Assembly (NCBI GenBank): GCA_965203795.1
Contig: OZ241915.1
Coordinates: forward strand, 2,976,001-3,040,000
Reading direction: 5' to 3'
DNA from: CBDBBY01 sp965203795
GTDB lineage: Bacteria > Pseudomonadota > Alphaproteobacteria > Rhodobacterales > Rhodobacteraceae
DNA length: 64,000 nucleotides
Shown: in pieces, positions 20,600-29,513 of the stretch
Layout of the letters: every line of letters starts with the position of its first letter
How positions within the stretch are numbered: the first letter of the stretch is position 1
Notes under the pieces: model-generated
What the model saw: the letters and a program-made list of their open reading frames with translations, nothing else
What the model was told of the DNA's origin: nothing
The model's database searches: none
Program-made: the position numbers and the translations under genes

Positions 20600-21904
20600 A
20601 TGACGCCGGATGCCGCGCAAATCGCCTTGGTCCTGCTCGCGTTTCTGTTCGCATTTCTTGGCTCGGGACTCTGGATCGCGCTTTCGCTGCTGGGAGTCGG
20701 CTGGGTAGGGCTGACGTTCTTCAACAGCGTCCCCGTCGAGAAGGCGATGGCGACCTCGATCTGGCAGGCCAACGCGTCATGGGCGCTGGCGGCGCTCCCG
20801 CTGTTCATCTGGATGGGGGAAATACTCTTCCGGGCCAAGCTGTCGGAAATCCTGTTTCGAGGGCTGACGCCTTGGCTCGGATGGCTTCCGGGACGGCTTC
20901 TGCACGTCAACGTGGCCGGGTGCGGGATCTTCGCCGCGGTTTGCGGATCATCGGCAGCCACCGCGGCGACGATTGGCCGGATGTCCCTCCCCGAGCTCGA
21001 TGCCCGCGGCTACAACCGGACCCTTTCGGTCGGCAGCCTCGCGGGCTCGGGAACCCTCGGCCTTCTGATTCCGCCGTCGATCATCATGATCGTCTACGGC
21101 GTCTCGGCGGACGTTTCGATCATCCGGCTGTTTCTTGCCGGCATAATTCCGGGCCTGATGCTGATGGCCCTGTTCATGGGCTACATCGCCGTTGCGGCCA
21201 TCATCAACAAGGACGTCGCTCCTGTCGAAATCTCGGCCACGACGCTCGTTGAGAAGCTGCGGCTGTCGAAGGGCCTGATTCCGGTCATTCTCCTGATCGG
21301 CGCGGTCATCGGCTCGATCTATACCGGCATCGCGACCGCTACCGAGGCCGCCGCGGGCGGCGTAATCGGAGCGCTTCTGTTGTCAGCCGCGACGAGATCG
21401 CTGACTTGGACAATGTTCCGGGAAAGCCTGCTCGCCGCGACCCGCCTGTCCTGCATGATATTCCTGATCCTGTCGGGCGCGGCCTTCCTTACGACGTCCC
21501 TCGCTTATTCAGGCATTCCCTCGGCGGTCGCCGCTTGGGTGGCGTCCATTGACCTGCACCCCTACGCGCTCATGGCCGCGCTGTGCGTTCTCTATGTGGT
21601 GCTCGGATGCTTCATCGAGGGCATATCGATGATCGTCCTGACGGCGACCGTCGTGCTGCCGCTGGTAACCCAGGCGGGATTCGACCTGCTCTGGTTCGGC
21701 GTGTTCATCATCATGGTCGTCGAAACCGCGCAGATCACGCCGCCGCTCGGCTTCAACCTGTTCGTGATTCAGGGGCTGACCGGTTTGAGCATCGGCCGGG
21801 TCGCGGTGTCGGCCATCCCGTTCTTCCTGCTGCTTCTGGTCGGGATCGTGCTGATCACCGCGTTTCCGGGACTCGTCACCTGGCTTCCTTCGACGCTTGA
21901 CTGA
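20600..21904 (+). CDS. dctM: TRAP transporter large permease, DctM family
   Basis: The sodium-coupled channel subunit, 434 residues with about 11-12 hydrophobic helices. Family marks are GCGIFAAVCGSSAATAATIG (about 107-126), SLAGSGTLGLLIPPSI and EGISMIVLTATVVLPL, with ITPPLGFNLFVIQG near the C-terminus. It completes the transporter with the two preceding genes. Confidence 0.95.
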   Translation: MTPDAAQIALVLLAFLFAFLGSGLWIALSLLGVGWVGLTFFNSVPVEKAMATSIWQANASWALAALPLFIWMGEILFRAKLSEILFRGLTPWLGWLPGRLLHVNVAGCGIFAAVCGSSAATAATIGRMSLPELDARGYNRTLSVGSLAGSGTLGLLIPPSIIMIVYGVSADVSIIRLFLAGIIPGLMLMALFMGYIAVAAIINKDVAPVEISATTLVEKLRLSKGLIPVILLIGAVIGSIYTGIATATEAAAGGVIGALLLSAATRSLTWTMFRESLLAATRLSCMIFLILSGAAFLTTSLAYSGIPSAVAAWVASIDLHPYALMAALCVLYVVLGCFIEGISMIVLTATVVLPLVTQAGFDLLWFGVFIIMVVETAQITPPLGFNLFVIQGLTGLSIGRVAVSAIPFFLLLLVGIVLITAFPGLVTWLPSTLD

Positions 21905-22087
21905 CCCGGGCGGCGGGCCAAGTCCCGCATCGAGAACGGAGTCGGATCCGGCCGCATGCTGGAGCCTCAGGCCGTTTGGCCGTGCCCTGACGGTTTCAGC
22001 GGGTTGGCGGCGGACGCTGTCAGAGCAACCGGATCCCCGAACAAACGTCCGCTGGAATTGCCTGGAGTTCTTTGGCAAGCAGCGCGC

Positions 22088-24178
22088 ATGACCCCTCCGC
22101 AGACCCAATGCCGCATCGGCGTCGACATCGGCGGCACGTTCACCGACGTGGCCTTGGAGGCGGGCGACCGGAGAATTACCCACAAGCTGCCGACCACCAG
22201 CGGCAGCCCGGTCGACGCATGCATGGACGGCATCGGTCACGTGCTTGCGGAGGCCGGAATTCCGCCGTCCGGCGTTGGTCTGATCATCCACGGAACGACT
22301 CTTGCGACCAACGCGATCATCGAGCGGAAGGGTGCCGTCACATCAATGGTCACAACGCGCGGGTTCAGGGACACCATCGAAATCGGAACCGAGGGACGGC
22401 CGGAGCAGTACGACATCAACATCGTGAAGCCCGAGCCCCTCGTGCCGCGCCGACGGAGGTTCACGGCGCCCGAGCGGCTGGACCGGAACGGAAAGGCGCT
22501 CCTGCCGCTGCAGGATCGGGATCTTGAAGCACTGCTTCCCGCGCTGGACGAGGCAGGCACCGAGTCCCTGGCGATCGCGTTCCTCCATTCGTACGTCAAT
22601 CCGGACCATGAGATGCAGGCCCGCGACCTGTTCGCGCGCCGCCGCCCGCGCTGGGCGGTGTCGATTTCGTCCGAGGTTTCGCCGGAATTCCGCGAGTTCG
22701 AGCGCTTTTCCACCACATGCGCCAACGCGTACGTGCAGCCCCTGGTCGACGGCTATTTGGCCGAATTCCAGCGGATGCTGGAATCGTCCGGGTTCTCCTG
22801 CCCGCTGCTGCTGATGACGTCGAGCGGCGGCCTCGCGACTGTCGAAACCGCCCGGAGGCTGCCGGTGCGGCTCGTCGAGTCCGGACCGGCTGGCGGAGCG
22901 ATATTTGCGGGCGAGATCGCGCAATCCCGCGCCATCGGAAGAGCGATCTCTTTCGACATGGGCGGCACGACGGCGAAGATCTGCATGCTCGACAACGGCG
23001 AAGCGCAGAAGAGCCGACGATTTGAGGTTGCGAGGGTCTACCGGTTCCGGAAGGACAGCGGCCTGCCGCTCCGGGTTCCCGTAACCGACATGGTTGAAAT
23101 CGGAGCGGGCGGCGGTTCGATCGCGGGGATAGACGAGTTGGAACGGATCGCGGTCGGCCCTGAAAGCGCTGGATCCGAGCCGGGGCCTGCGTGCTACGGC
23201 AAGGGAGGACGGCGGGCGACAGTCACGGACGCCAATGTCCAGCTGGGGCGGATTTATCCTGCGCGGTTCGCGGGCGGGCGGATGAAGCTCAATGCCAGCG
23301 CCGCTACCGCGGCGCTCGCGCGCGATGTCGGAGAGCCGATGGGGCTCGACCCGACGGCTGCGGCCTACGGGATAGCCGAAATGGTCTGCGAAAACATGGC
23401 GTCCGCCGCCAGAGTGCACGCCATCGAAAGCGGAAAGAACGCGGACGAACGGACGCTGATCGCCTTCGGCGGCGCGGCTCCGCTGCATGCCTGCCAGCTC
23501 GCCGACAAGCTCGGCATATCCCGGATTGTCGTGCCGGCGAACGCAGCCGTCGGTTCAGCTGTCGGCTTTTTGCGGGCCCCGATCGAATTCGAAGTCGTGC
23601 GGACGGTCTACCAGGCGCTTGACCGTTTCGACCTCGAGCTGACCAACAGGATTTGCAGCGCGATGGAACAGGAAGCGAGGCGCAACGTCGAAGCCGGAAT
23701 CGGCGCGGGCGAATCCGTGGAAACCAAACGGCAGGCGTTCATGCGGTACAAGGGCCAAGGCCACGAGATTGCAGTGGATGTTCCGATGGAATCGATTGGA
23801 GAGGACGGCCCCAAGCTGCTCCAGGATTTGTTCGACGCCGCGTACCGCACGGCGTTCGGACGAAATGTCGGCGGCATCGCCTGCGGCGAGGTCGTCGCTT
23901 GGAGCGTTTCCGCTTCAGGCCCGCGCTATCTGGATTCGACCGCGGCGGGCGGAGCCGGAGGGAAAGAGGCTTTGGAACAGCGGCAAGCATTCGACGCCCC
24001 GTCGCGCTCAATGCGCGCCCACGCCGTGGTCATGCGCAGTTCGCTGGAGCCGGGCGGCGCGTTGAGCGGCCCCGCGATTATTGTGGAAGACGGAACTTCG
24101 ACCATCGTCGCCTCGGGATTTGCGGCAACAATGACCGCGAACGGGGACTTGGAGCTTTGCCGGGAAAGAAGCCGCTGA
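22088..24178 (+). CDS. hyuA: Hydantoinase/oxoprolinase family protein, subunit A
   Basis: ATP-dependent opening of cyclic amides such as 5-oxoproline, hydantoins or lactams, acting with subunit B. The 696-residue protein has the actin-like nucleotide motifs: GVDIGGTFTDVAL near residue 10, HGTTLATNAIIERKGA (about 60-75), SGPAGGAIFAGEIA, SFDMGGTTAKICML (about 290-303) and IAFGGAAPLHACQLA. ATG at 22088 is taken because the family begins just before RIGVDIGGT; the frame stays open 44 codons upstream. It overlaps hyuB (TGATG). Confidence 0.93.
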   Translation: MTPPQTQCRIGVDIGGTFTDVALEAGDRRITHKLPTTSGSPVDACMDGIGHVLAEAGIPPSGVGLIIHGTTLATNAIIERKGAVTSMVTTRGFRDTIEIGTEGRPEQYDINIVKPEPLVPRRRRFTAPERLDRNGKALLPLQDRDLEALLPALDEAGTESLAIAFLHSYVNPDHEMQARDLFARRRPRWAVSISSEVSPEFREFERFSTTCANAYVQPLVDGYLAEFQRMLESSGFSCPLLLMTSSGGLATVETARRLPVRLVESGPAGGAIFAGEIAQSRAIGRAISFDMGGTTAKICMLDNGEAQKSRRFEVARVYRFRKDSGLPLRVPVTDMVEIGAGGGSIAGIDELERIAVGPESAGSEPGPACYGKGGRRATVTDANVQLGRIYPARFAGGRMKLNASAATAALARDVGEPMGLDPTAAAYGIAEMVCENMASAARVHAIESGKNADERTLIAFGGAAPLHACQLADKLGISRIVVPANAAVGSAVGFLRAPIEFEVVRTVYQALDRFDLELTNRICSAMEQEARRNVEAGIGAGESVETKRQAFMRYKGQGHEIAVDVPMESIGEDGPKLLQDLFDAAYRTAFGRNVGGIACGEVVAWSVSASGPRYLDSTAAGGAGGKEALEQRQAFDAPSRSMRAHAVVMRSSLEPGGALSGPAIIVEDGTSTIVASGFAATMTANGDLELCRERSR

Positions 24179-25914
24179 TGGCGGGCACCGCCGACGGGCT
24201 CGACGTTATCCGGAAGCAGCTGATCTGGAGTCGGCTGATCGCGGCGATAGAGGAACAGGCCCAGACCGTGATCCGGACGGCGTTCAGCCAGTCGGTCCGG
24301 GAATGCGGCGATTTGTCGGCCGGAGTCTTCAACCGGCGCGGCGAAATGGTCGCGCAGGCGGTGACAGGGACGCCTGGCCACGTCAACGCCATGGCAATCT
24401 GCGTCAAGCACTTCCTTGCCAAGTTCCCTATCGACTCGATGCGCCCGGGCGATGTCTTCTGCACCAACGATCCTTGGCTTTCGGTCGGCCACTACCACGA
24501 TGTGACCGTGGTCACGCCCGCATTCCGCAACGGGCGGGCCGTCGGCCTTCTGGCCAACACCTGCCATATCGTCGACATGGGCGGCCGGGGCTTCGGACCC
24601 GACGCGCGGCAGGTGTACGAGGAAGGTATCAACATCCCGGTCATGCGTCTCGCTCGCGGCGGCCGCGTGAACGAAGACCTCATGGATATCCTCCGCACCA
24701 ACGTCCGGAACGCCGCGGACATGGAGGGCGACTTCTATGCGATGATGAACTGCAACGACGAAGGCGCGCGCCGCCTCGTCGCGATGCTGGAGGAATTCGG
24801 CCTCGAGGACATTGAGGATATCGGCGACTACATCATCGGCCAGTCGCGCCGGAGCATTCGAAACGCGATCACGGAGCTGCCGGACGGCATGTACAGCCAT
24901 GCCACCGAGCTTGACGGGTTCGACGAGCCGATACGCATCCAGGCGGCGCTCAAGATCGAGGGAAGCGATCTCAGCATCGACTACGCGGGCTCGTCGCCGG
25001 AGAGCCCTTTCGGCATCAACGTGGTCGAGAATTTCTGCATCGCCTACACGGTGTTCGGCGTGAATTGCGTCGTCGGGCCGAACATTCCGTGCAACGCCGG
25101 ATCTATCGGCGTCGCGAGCGTACAGGCCCCGAAGGGCTGCATATTGAACGCGCAGCGTCCGGCTCCGGTGTCCGCAAGGCACGTCATCGGCCAGATGCTG
25201 CCTGATGTCGTGTTAGGCTGCCTCTCGAAGGCGATTCCGGATCGGGTTCCGGCCGAAGGAGCCGGCGCGATGTGGAACCCGATGATCCGCGGCGGGCGGA
25301 CGGCAATCGATCCGGAAACCGCCGCTTCGGCGCCCGTGGTCGGGCCGGGCTACGATGTCATCCTGTTCAACACTGGAGGCACCGGCGGCCGTCCGACCAT
25401 GGACGGCATGACGGCGACCGCATTCCCAAGCGGCGTTCGCACGCCTCCGGTTGAAGCCGTTGAAGCGTCCTTCCCGCTGGTGGTCTGGCGCAAGGAGTTC
25501 CGCGAGGGATCAGGCGGCCCCGGCCGCCATCGCGGAGGTCTTGGCCAAGTGCTTGAAATAGGCGGCGCGGAGGACGCGCCCTTCAGTGTGGCGGCGATGT
25601 TCGATCGGACGTGGAGAAGCCCCGAGGGACGCCATGGCGGCATGGACGGCGAGGCTGGCGTCGCCCGGACTGCGAGCGGAGAGCCGCTCAAAAGCAAGGG
25701 CCGCCAGACCGTCGGCTACGGAGACCGGCTCGTTTTGGAGCTTCCGGGCGGCGGCGGTTACGGCCCGCCTCGGGAACGCGATCCGGAACTTGTTCTTCAG
25801 GATTTTATCGACGGGCTGATTTCCGAACGCTCGGCGCGCGAGGACTACCTGGTCGCCTTCGACGGCCGCGGCCAAGTCGACCGGGACGAAACGCGAAGGC
25901 TCCGCGAAACATGA
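24178..25914 (+). CDS. hyuB: Hydantoinase/oxoprolinase family protein, subunit B
   Basis: Partner of HyuA, 578 residues. Family features: SRLIAAIEEQAQTVIRTAFSQSVRECGDLS at the N-terminus, DVFCTNDPWLSVGHYHDVTVVTP (about 99-121) with metal-binding Asp/His residues, MEGDFYAMMNCNDEGARRLV, and the Gly-rich C-terminal RQTVGYGDRLVLELPGGGGYGPPRERD. Start and stop overlap both neighbours (TGATG and ATGA), indicating translational coupling. Substrate cannot be deduced from sequence. Confidence 0.93.
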   Translation: MAGTADGLDVIRKQLIWSRLIAAIEEQAQTVIRTAFSQSVRECGDLSAGVFNRRGEMVAQAVTGTPGHVNAMAICVKHFLAKFPIDSMRPGDVFCTNDPWLSVGHYHDVTVVTPAFRNGRAVGLLANTCHIVDMGGRGFGPDARQVYEEGINIPVMRLARGGRVNEDLMDILRTNVRNAADMEGDFYAMMNCNDEGARRLVAMLEEFGLEDIEDIGDYIIGQSRRSIRNAITELPDGMYSHATELDGFDEPIRIQAALKIEGSDLSIDYAGSSPESPFGINVVENFCIAYTVFGVNCVVGPNIPCNAGSIGVASVQAPKGCILNAQRPAPVSARHVIGQMLPDVVLGCLSKAIPDRVPAEGAGAMWNPMIRGGRTAIDPETAASAPVVGPGYDVILFNTGGTGGRPTMDGMTATAFPSGVRTPPVEAVEASFPLVVWRKEFREGSGGPGRHRGGLGQVLEIGGAEDAPFSVAAMFDRTWRSPEGRHGGMDGEAGVARTASGEPLKSKGRQTVGYGDRLVLELPGGGGYGPPRERDPELVLQDFIDGLISERSAREDYLVAFDGRGQVDRDETRRLRET

Positions 25915-26606
25915 AGCCGTTCCTCTATTTGGACAACTGGAGCGAGCCGCAGCGGGAGACCAGATTCGACCGGCGCTTGAACGCGGGGCCGTTCCGGATT
26001 GAGAGGTTCCGGACCAACGACAGCGAGTTCCCGTCCGGGACGGGATACTGCGCCGCCTTCGTGAGCCCGAGCTTCGACGGCGCATACGACGATCTGGAAT
26101 GGGTCCGCCGTGAGCACAAGTTACTGCGCGAACTCGCAAATGCCGGCGTGCCCATGCTGGGGCTGTGCTTCGGCAGCCAGATACTTGCGTCCGCGCTGGT
26201 CGGGTCGGAACAGGTATTCGTCCGTGAACGCAGGGAGACGGGATGCGGCGAAATCCGCCTGACCGCTTCGGGCCGGGGCGACCCGCTGACCTGCACGCTG
26301 CCCGATCGCATGCCGGTGTTCCACTGGCATGGCGACGAGGTCCGCGCCGGGCATCCGGACATCGAAGTGCTCGCGGACAGCGAGGACTGCGGCAACCAAG
26401 TCTGGCGGTGGAGGAAGGGCCGCGTCTGGGGAATCCAGCCGCATCCGGAGTTCGACCGCGACGGCTTGATCGCGTGGCGCGACGACAATGCCGACAGGTT
26501 CGACTGCCAAGGGTTTGATCGCAGTCGCTTGGTTGCGGAGGCCCATTCGAGCGACCAAGCGTTCGGAATGCTGGAGAATTTCCTGAAGCACATGGTGCCC
26601 GCATAG
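25911..26606 (+). CDS. Class I glutamine amidotransferase-like protein
   Basis: A 231-residue GATase1 protein with nucleophile Cys86 in GLCFGSQ, the FHWHGDEV segment and catalytic His178/Glu180 in GIQPHPEF. It has no synthetase domain, like stand-alone GMP-synthase-like amidotransferases or gamma-glutamyl hydrolases. Its ATG overlaps the hyuB stop, so it belongs to the operon. In this setting it may remove a gamma-glutamyl or amide group from an intermediate; that is inference. Confidence 0.85.
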   Translation: MKPFLYLDNWSEPQRETRFDRRLNAGPFRIERFRTNDSEFPSGTGYCAAFVSPSFDGAYDDLEWVRREHKLLRELANAGVPMLGLCFGSQILASALVGSEQVFVRERRETGCGEIRLTASGRGDPLTCTLPDRMPVFHWHGDEVRAGHPDIEVLADSEDCGNQVWRWRKGRVWGIQPHPEFDRDGLIAWRDDNADRFDCQGFDRSRLVAEAHSSDQAFGMLENFLKHMVPA

Positions 26607-26723
26607 GCGCGGCGGGGGCGGGTCCGCGATGCATTCGGCACCGGCCTTGGTGTTGGATTGCCGCCTGTTATCCCCTACGGGCAGGGCGAACGCGAGACGG
26701 TCCGGGAGTGCGGATTGGAATCC

Positions 26724-27782
26724 ATGCCCAAATTGAAGCTGCATATGCGCGCCGAAACGCGGCCGATGGAGAAGCGCGCCGGATTGACGCCGGAAGGGGC
26801 CGCTCTCCTCGTGAAGGCGGGGTTCGCCGTCACAGTCGAGGCATCGGATGCCAGGGCGTTCCCGACCGCGGTATACGCCAGCGCGGGTTGCAAGGTCGTT
26901 CCGGCCGGAAGCTGGGCGCGGGCCGAACCGGACACGTTCGTTTTCGGCCTGAAGGAATTGCCTGAAGACAGCTCGCCACTGAGGCACCGGCACATCATGT
27001 TCGGCCACGCGTACAAGGGGCAGCCCGGCGCCAACGACCTGCTGAAGCGGTTCAAGACGGGCGGAGGAACGCTCCTGGACCTCGAATATCTGGTGGACGA
27101 CTCGGGACGGCGGGTCGCCGCATTCGGCTATTGGGCCGGGTACGCGGGCGCAGCCGTTGCGTTGCTGGCTTTGGCAAGCTCCAAGGCAGGAATTCCGATT
27201 CCGGATTTGACCGTTCCGAGAAGCGGACGAGACGAGCTCGCGGGAGAGGTAGAACGCGCTGTGAGCCGTCTCGACGGGAAGCCGAGCGTGATTGTGGTCG
27301 GAATGGGCCGCACGGGAACGGGAGCCTCCGACTTTTGCGCGTTGCTGGGCATCAACGCGACTTGCTGGGATCTGCCGGAAACCGCGCATGGAGGGCCGTT
27401 CCCCGAAATCCCCGCCCATGACGTGTTTCTGAATTGCGTGCTGGCGGGACCCGGTACCCCGGTGTTCGTGGACGGCCAAGCGTTCAGGGCGGATAGAAAG
27501 CTTGCTGTCGTCGGCGACATCGCATGCGATCCGAGCAGCGATTTCAATCCGGTCCCGATCTACGACCGCCCGACGACGTTCGCCGATCCCGTCATAAGAG
27601 CGTGCGATGATCCGCCGCTCGACGTGGTTGCGATAGACAACCTGCCTTCGCTTCTTCCCAAGGAGTCGTCGGCTGATTTCGAATTGCAGATGCTTCCTTC
27701 GCTGCTGTCGCTGGACAGGGTTGACGAAGGCGTCTGGAAGCGGGCGAGCGACACGTTCGACGACCACACCCGGAATTTGTGA
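26724..27782 (+). CDS. Saccharopine dehydrogenase, LYS1 type (lysine-forming)
   Basis: The 352-residue protein begins with an alanine-dehydrogenase-like N-domain (MRAETRPMEKRAGLTPEGAA) and has a Rossmann segment VIVVGMGRTGTGASDF at about 190-205. FGHAYKGQPGANDLL and YLVDDSGRRVAAFGYWAGYA are typical of NAD-dependent saccharopine dehydrogenases that cleave saccharopine to lysine and 2-oxoglutarate. ATG 26724 is the start that leaves the conserved N-terminus intact; 22 upstream codons lack family match. It precedes a LYS9-type gene by 11 bases. Confidence 0.85.
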   Translation: MPKLKLHMRAETRPMEKRAGLTPEGAALLVKAGFAVTVEASDARAFPTAVYASAGCKVVPAGSWARAEPDTFVFGLKELPEDSSPLRHRHIMFGHAYKGQPGANDLLKRFKTGGGTLLDLEYLVDDSGRRVAAFGYWAGYAGAAVALLALASSKAGIPIPDLTVPRSGRDELAGEVERAVSRLDGKPSVIVVGMGRTGTGASDFCALLGINATCWDLPETAHGGPFPEIPAHDVFLNCVLAGPGTPVFVDGQAFRADRKLAVVGDIACDPSSDFNPVPIYDRPTTFADPVIRACDDPPLDVVAIDNLPSLLPKESSADFELQMLPSLLSLDRVDEGVWKRASDTFDDHTRNL

Positions 27783-27793
27783 GGGACGCAGAC

Positions 27794-28927
27794 ATGGCGA
27801 GAATTCACTGGATCGGGACCGGCCTGTCTTCCGGGCCGGGACTGCGGCGGCTGATCAGGTCCGGAAGGGACGTGACGGTCTGGAACCGAACGGTCGAGAA
27901 GGCGAGGGCCGTTGTCGGAGATCCCGCGGCCGACATAAGAGAATTCTCGCTTGACGAAGTGGACAAGGCGCTGAATCCCGGTGATCTGCTGGTGTCCATG
28001 CTGCCCGCCGACTGGCATGTCCGGCTGGCGAAGCGCTGCTTGGCGAAAGGAGCACACTTCGCTTCGTCTTCGTACATCTCCCCGGAGATGCAAAGTCTGG
28101 ACGCCGAGGCCCGGAACAACGGCCTTTCCTTCGTCAATGAAATCGGGCTCGACCCCGGGATCGACCACCTGATGGCGCACTGGCTGATCGCCGACTACCG
28201 GGATTCCTCCGGGTTCGACCCAAGGAACTCTGTTTCGTTCACCTCGTACTGCGGCGGATTCCCGAAGAACCCGAACCCGTTCCGCTACAAGTTCAGCTGG
28301 TCTCCGCTTGGCGTGCTGAAAGCGCTGACGTCGCCCGCGAAGTGCATTTCCGACTGGAAGGTGCAGGAAGTCGAACAGCCTTGGCTTGCGGTTTCGAAGC
28401 ACGAGGTTCCGCTTCCGACGCCGGAGGCGTTCGAAGCCTATCCGAACCGCGATTCCATTCCGTTCATGGAGCAATACGGCTTCGACAAAGCTTGGCGGGT
28501 GAAGGAGTTTGTTCGGGGGACTCTGCGCCTTGACGGCTGGTCCGAGGCTTGGGCTAACATCTTCGAACGGATCGCCTCACTCAAAGGTTCGGAGGGTCAA
28601 GCAGAGCTTGAAGAGCTCGCCGGACAATTGTGGGATAGTCATCCCTACGGCGAGAACGATCCCGACCGCGTGGTGCTTTCCGTATCGCTGCGCGCAGAAA
28701 GCGGCTCCGGGACGCGCTACTGCAAGACGTGGATGCTGGACGCATCCGGCGACGCTGAAGAAACCGCAATGGCGCGCTTGGTCTCGATACCGCTCGCGAT
28801 AGCCGTTGAAGCCGCTATTTCCGGCGCAATTCCCGCCGGAGTCGGTCCGCCGCCTGCTGATTTCCATCTATTAACCACCCTACGAAATGAAATGTACGAC
28901 GCGACAAACGTATTCGAGCAGGTATAA
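27794..28927 (+). CDS. Saccharopine dehydrogenase, LYS9 type (glutamate-forming)
   Basis: The 377-residue protein starts with a dinucleotide-binding segment (IHWIGTGLSSGPGLRRL). Its catalytic-domain signature is NEIGLDPGIDHLMAH and YCGGFPKNPNPFRYKFSWSP (about 151-170), the classic saccharopine reductase/LYS9 block. The family interconverts saccharopine with 2-aminoadipate semialdehyde and glutamate. Together with the LYS1-type gene it could run the whole saccharopine pathway as two separate proteins. Last gene of the plus-strand block; the AT-rich insertion begins right after its stop. Confidence 0.88.
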   Translation: MARIHWIGTGLSSGPGLRRLIRSGRDVTVWNRTVEKARAVVGDPAADIREFSLDEVDKALNPGDLLVSMLPADWHVRLAKRCLAKGAHFASSSYISPEMQSLDAEARNNGLSFVNEIGLDPGIDHLMAHWLIADYRDSSGFDPRNSVSFTSYCGGFPKNPNPFRYKFSWSPLGVLKALTSPAKCISDWKVQEVEQPWLAVSKHEVPLPTPEAFEAYPNRDSIPFMEQYGFDKAWRVKEFVRGTLRLDGWSEAWANIFERIASLKGSEGQAELEELAGQLWDSHPYGENDPDRVVLSVSLRAESGSGTRYCKTWMLDASGDAEETAMARLVSIPLAIAVEAAISGAIPAGVGPPPADFHLLTTLRNEMYDATNVFEQV

Positions 28928-29008
28928 TCATGAAACTTTATGCTACTGAAACAATCGCAAGAGTCTCTCTCCACGATAACAGTCAGTTGTATTCAAACAT
29001 GAGAATCA

Positions 29009-29503
29009 TCAGCTCCGGCAGGCTGCCTTTCGCAACAGATGGGCATGAGCTTCATTAGAATAAATATAACCATTAACAATTTCCTTGTTTTTGAAATCCT
29101 TCCGAAGATTCTGATCGTCAGAATAAAGAACTTTAGCCCCCGAAACAATCGCCAAAGCGAGCACATGGCAATCATTTGAAATACACCGCTGCTCGTCTTC
29201 AAGCCTTTCTGCAACAGGCTTTATATCCCGCCAAGGCACTAGCCGAGCCCCGCCAGCAACGCGTAATTCCGCAAGTCTAGCCTTTGCGCGAGACAAAGTT
29301 TCTGTTTTAAACGGCCCGCCAGTGGAATAAACAAGTTTTCCCCGAATATTCTTGCTACCACGACGGCGATATTGACCAAGTCCGACACTCAAACCATCTT
29401 TTCTGCTCACAAAGCCTACCCACCTTCTAATCGGATCGCCGACACTGCCATCTCGTCCCGTTAGAAATAGATTAAGCCTATTCGTGTCCACAATTATACA
29501 CAT
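29009..29503 (-). CDS. PIN-domain protein, probable effector nuclease
   Basis: The 164-residue protein starts MCIIVDTN, whose Asp6 is the first PIN metal ligand. NDCHVLALAIVSGAKVLYSDDQNLRKDF near residues 116-143 supplies two more acidic ligands, and a glutamate in RLEDEQ may be the other. ATG 29503 lies 11 bases after the ATPase stop, so the two form an operon. PIN proteins are mostly RNA nucleases, often toxins. GC is much lower than in the flanking catabolic genes. Confidence 0.82.
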   Translation of the reverse strand: MCIIVDTNRLNLFLTGRDGSVGDPIRRWVGFVSRKDGLSVGLGQYRRRGSKNIRGKLVYSTGGPFKTETLSRAKARLAELRVAGGARLVPWRDIKPVAERLEDEQRCISNDCHVLALAIVSGAKVLYSDDQNLRKDFKNKEIVNGYIYSNEAHAHLLRKAACRS

Positions 29504-29513
29504 ATGCGTCCCC

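Noticed and set aside
22343..25182. Long minus-strand frames opposite hyuA and hyuB
   Set aside because: They mirror the third-codon-position bias of real genes on the plus strand and lack any recognisable domain.
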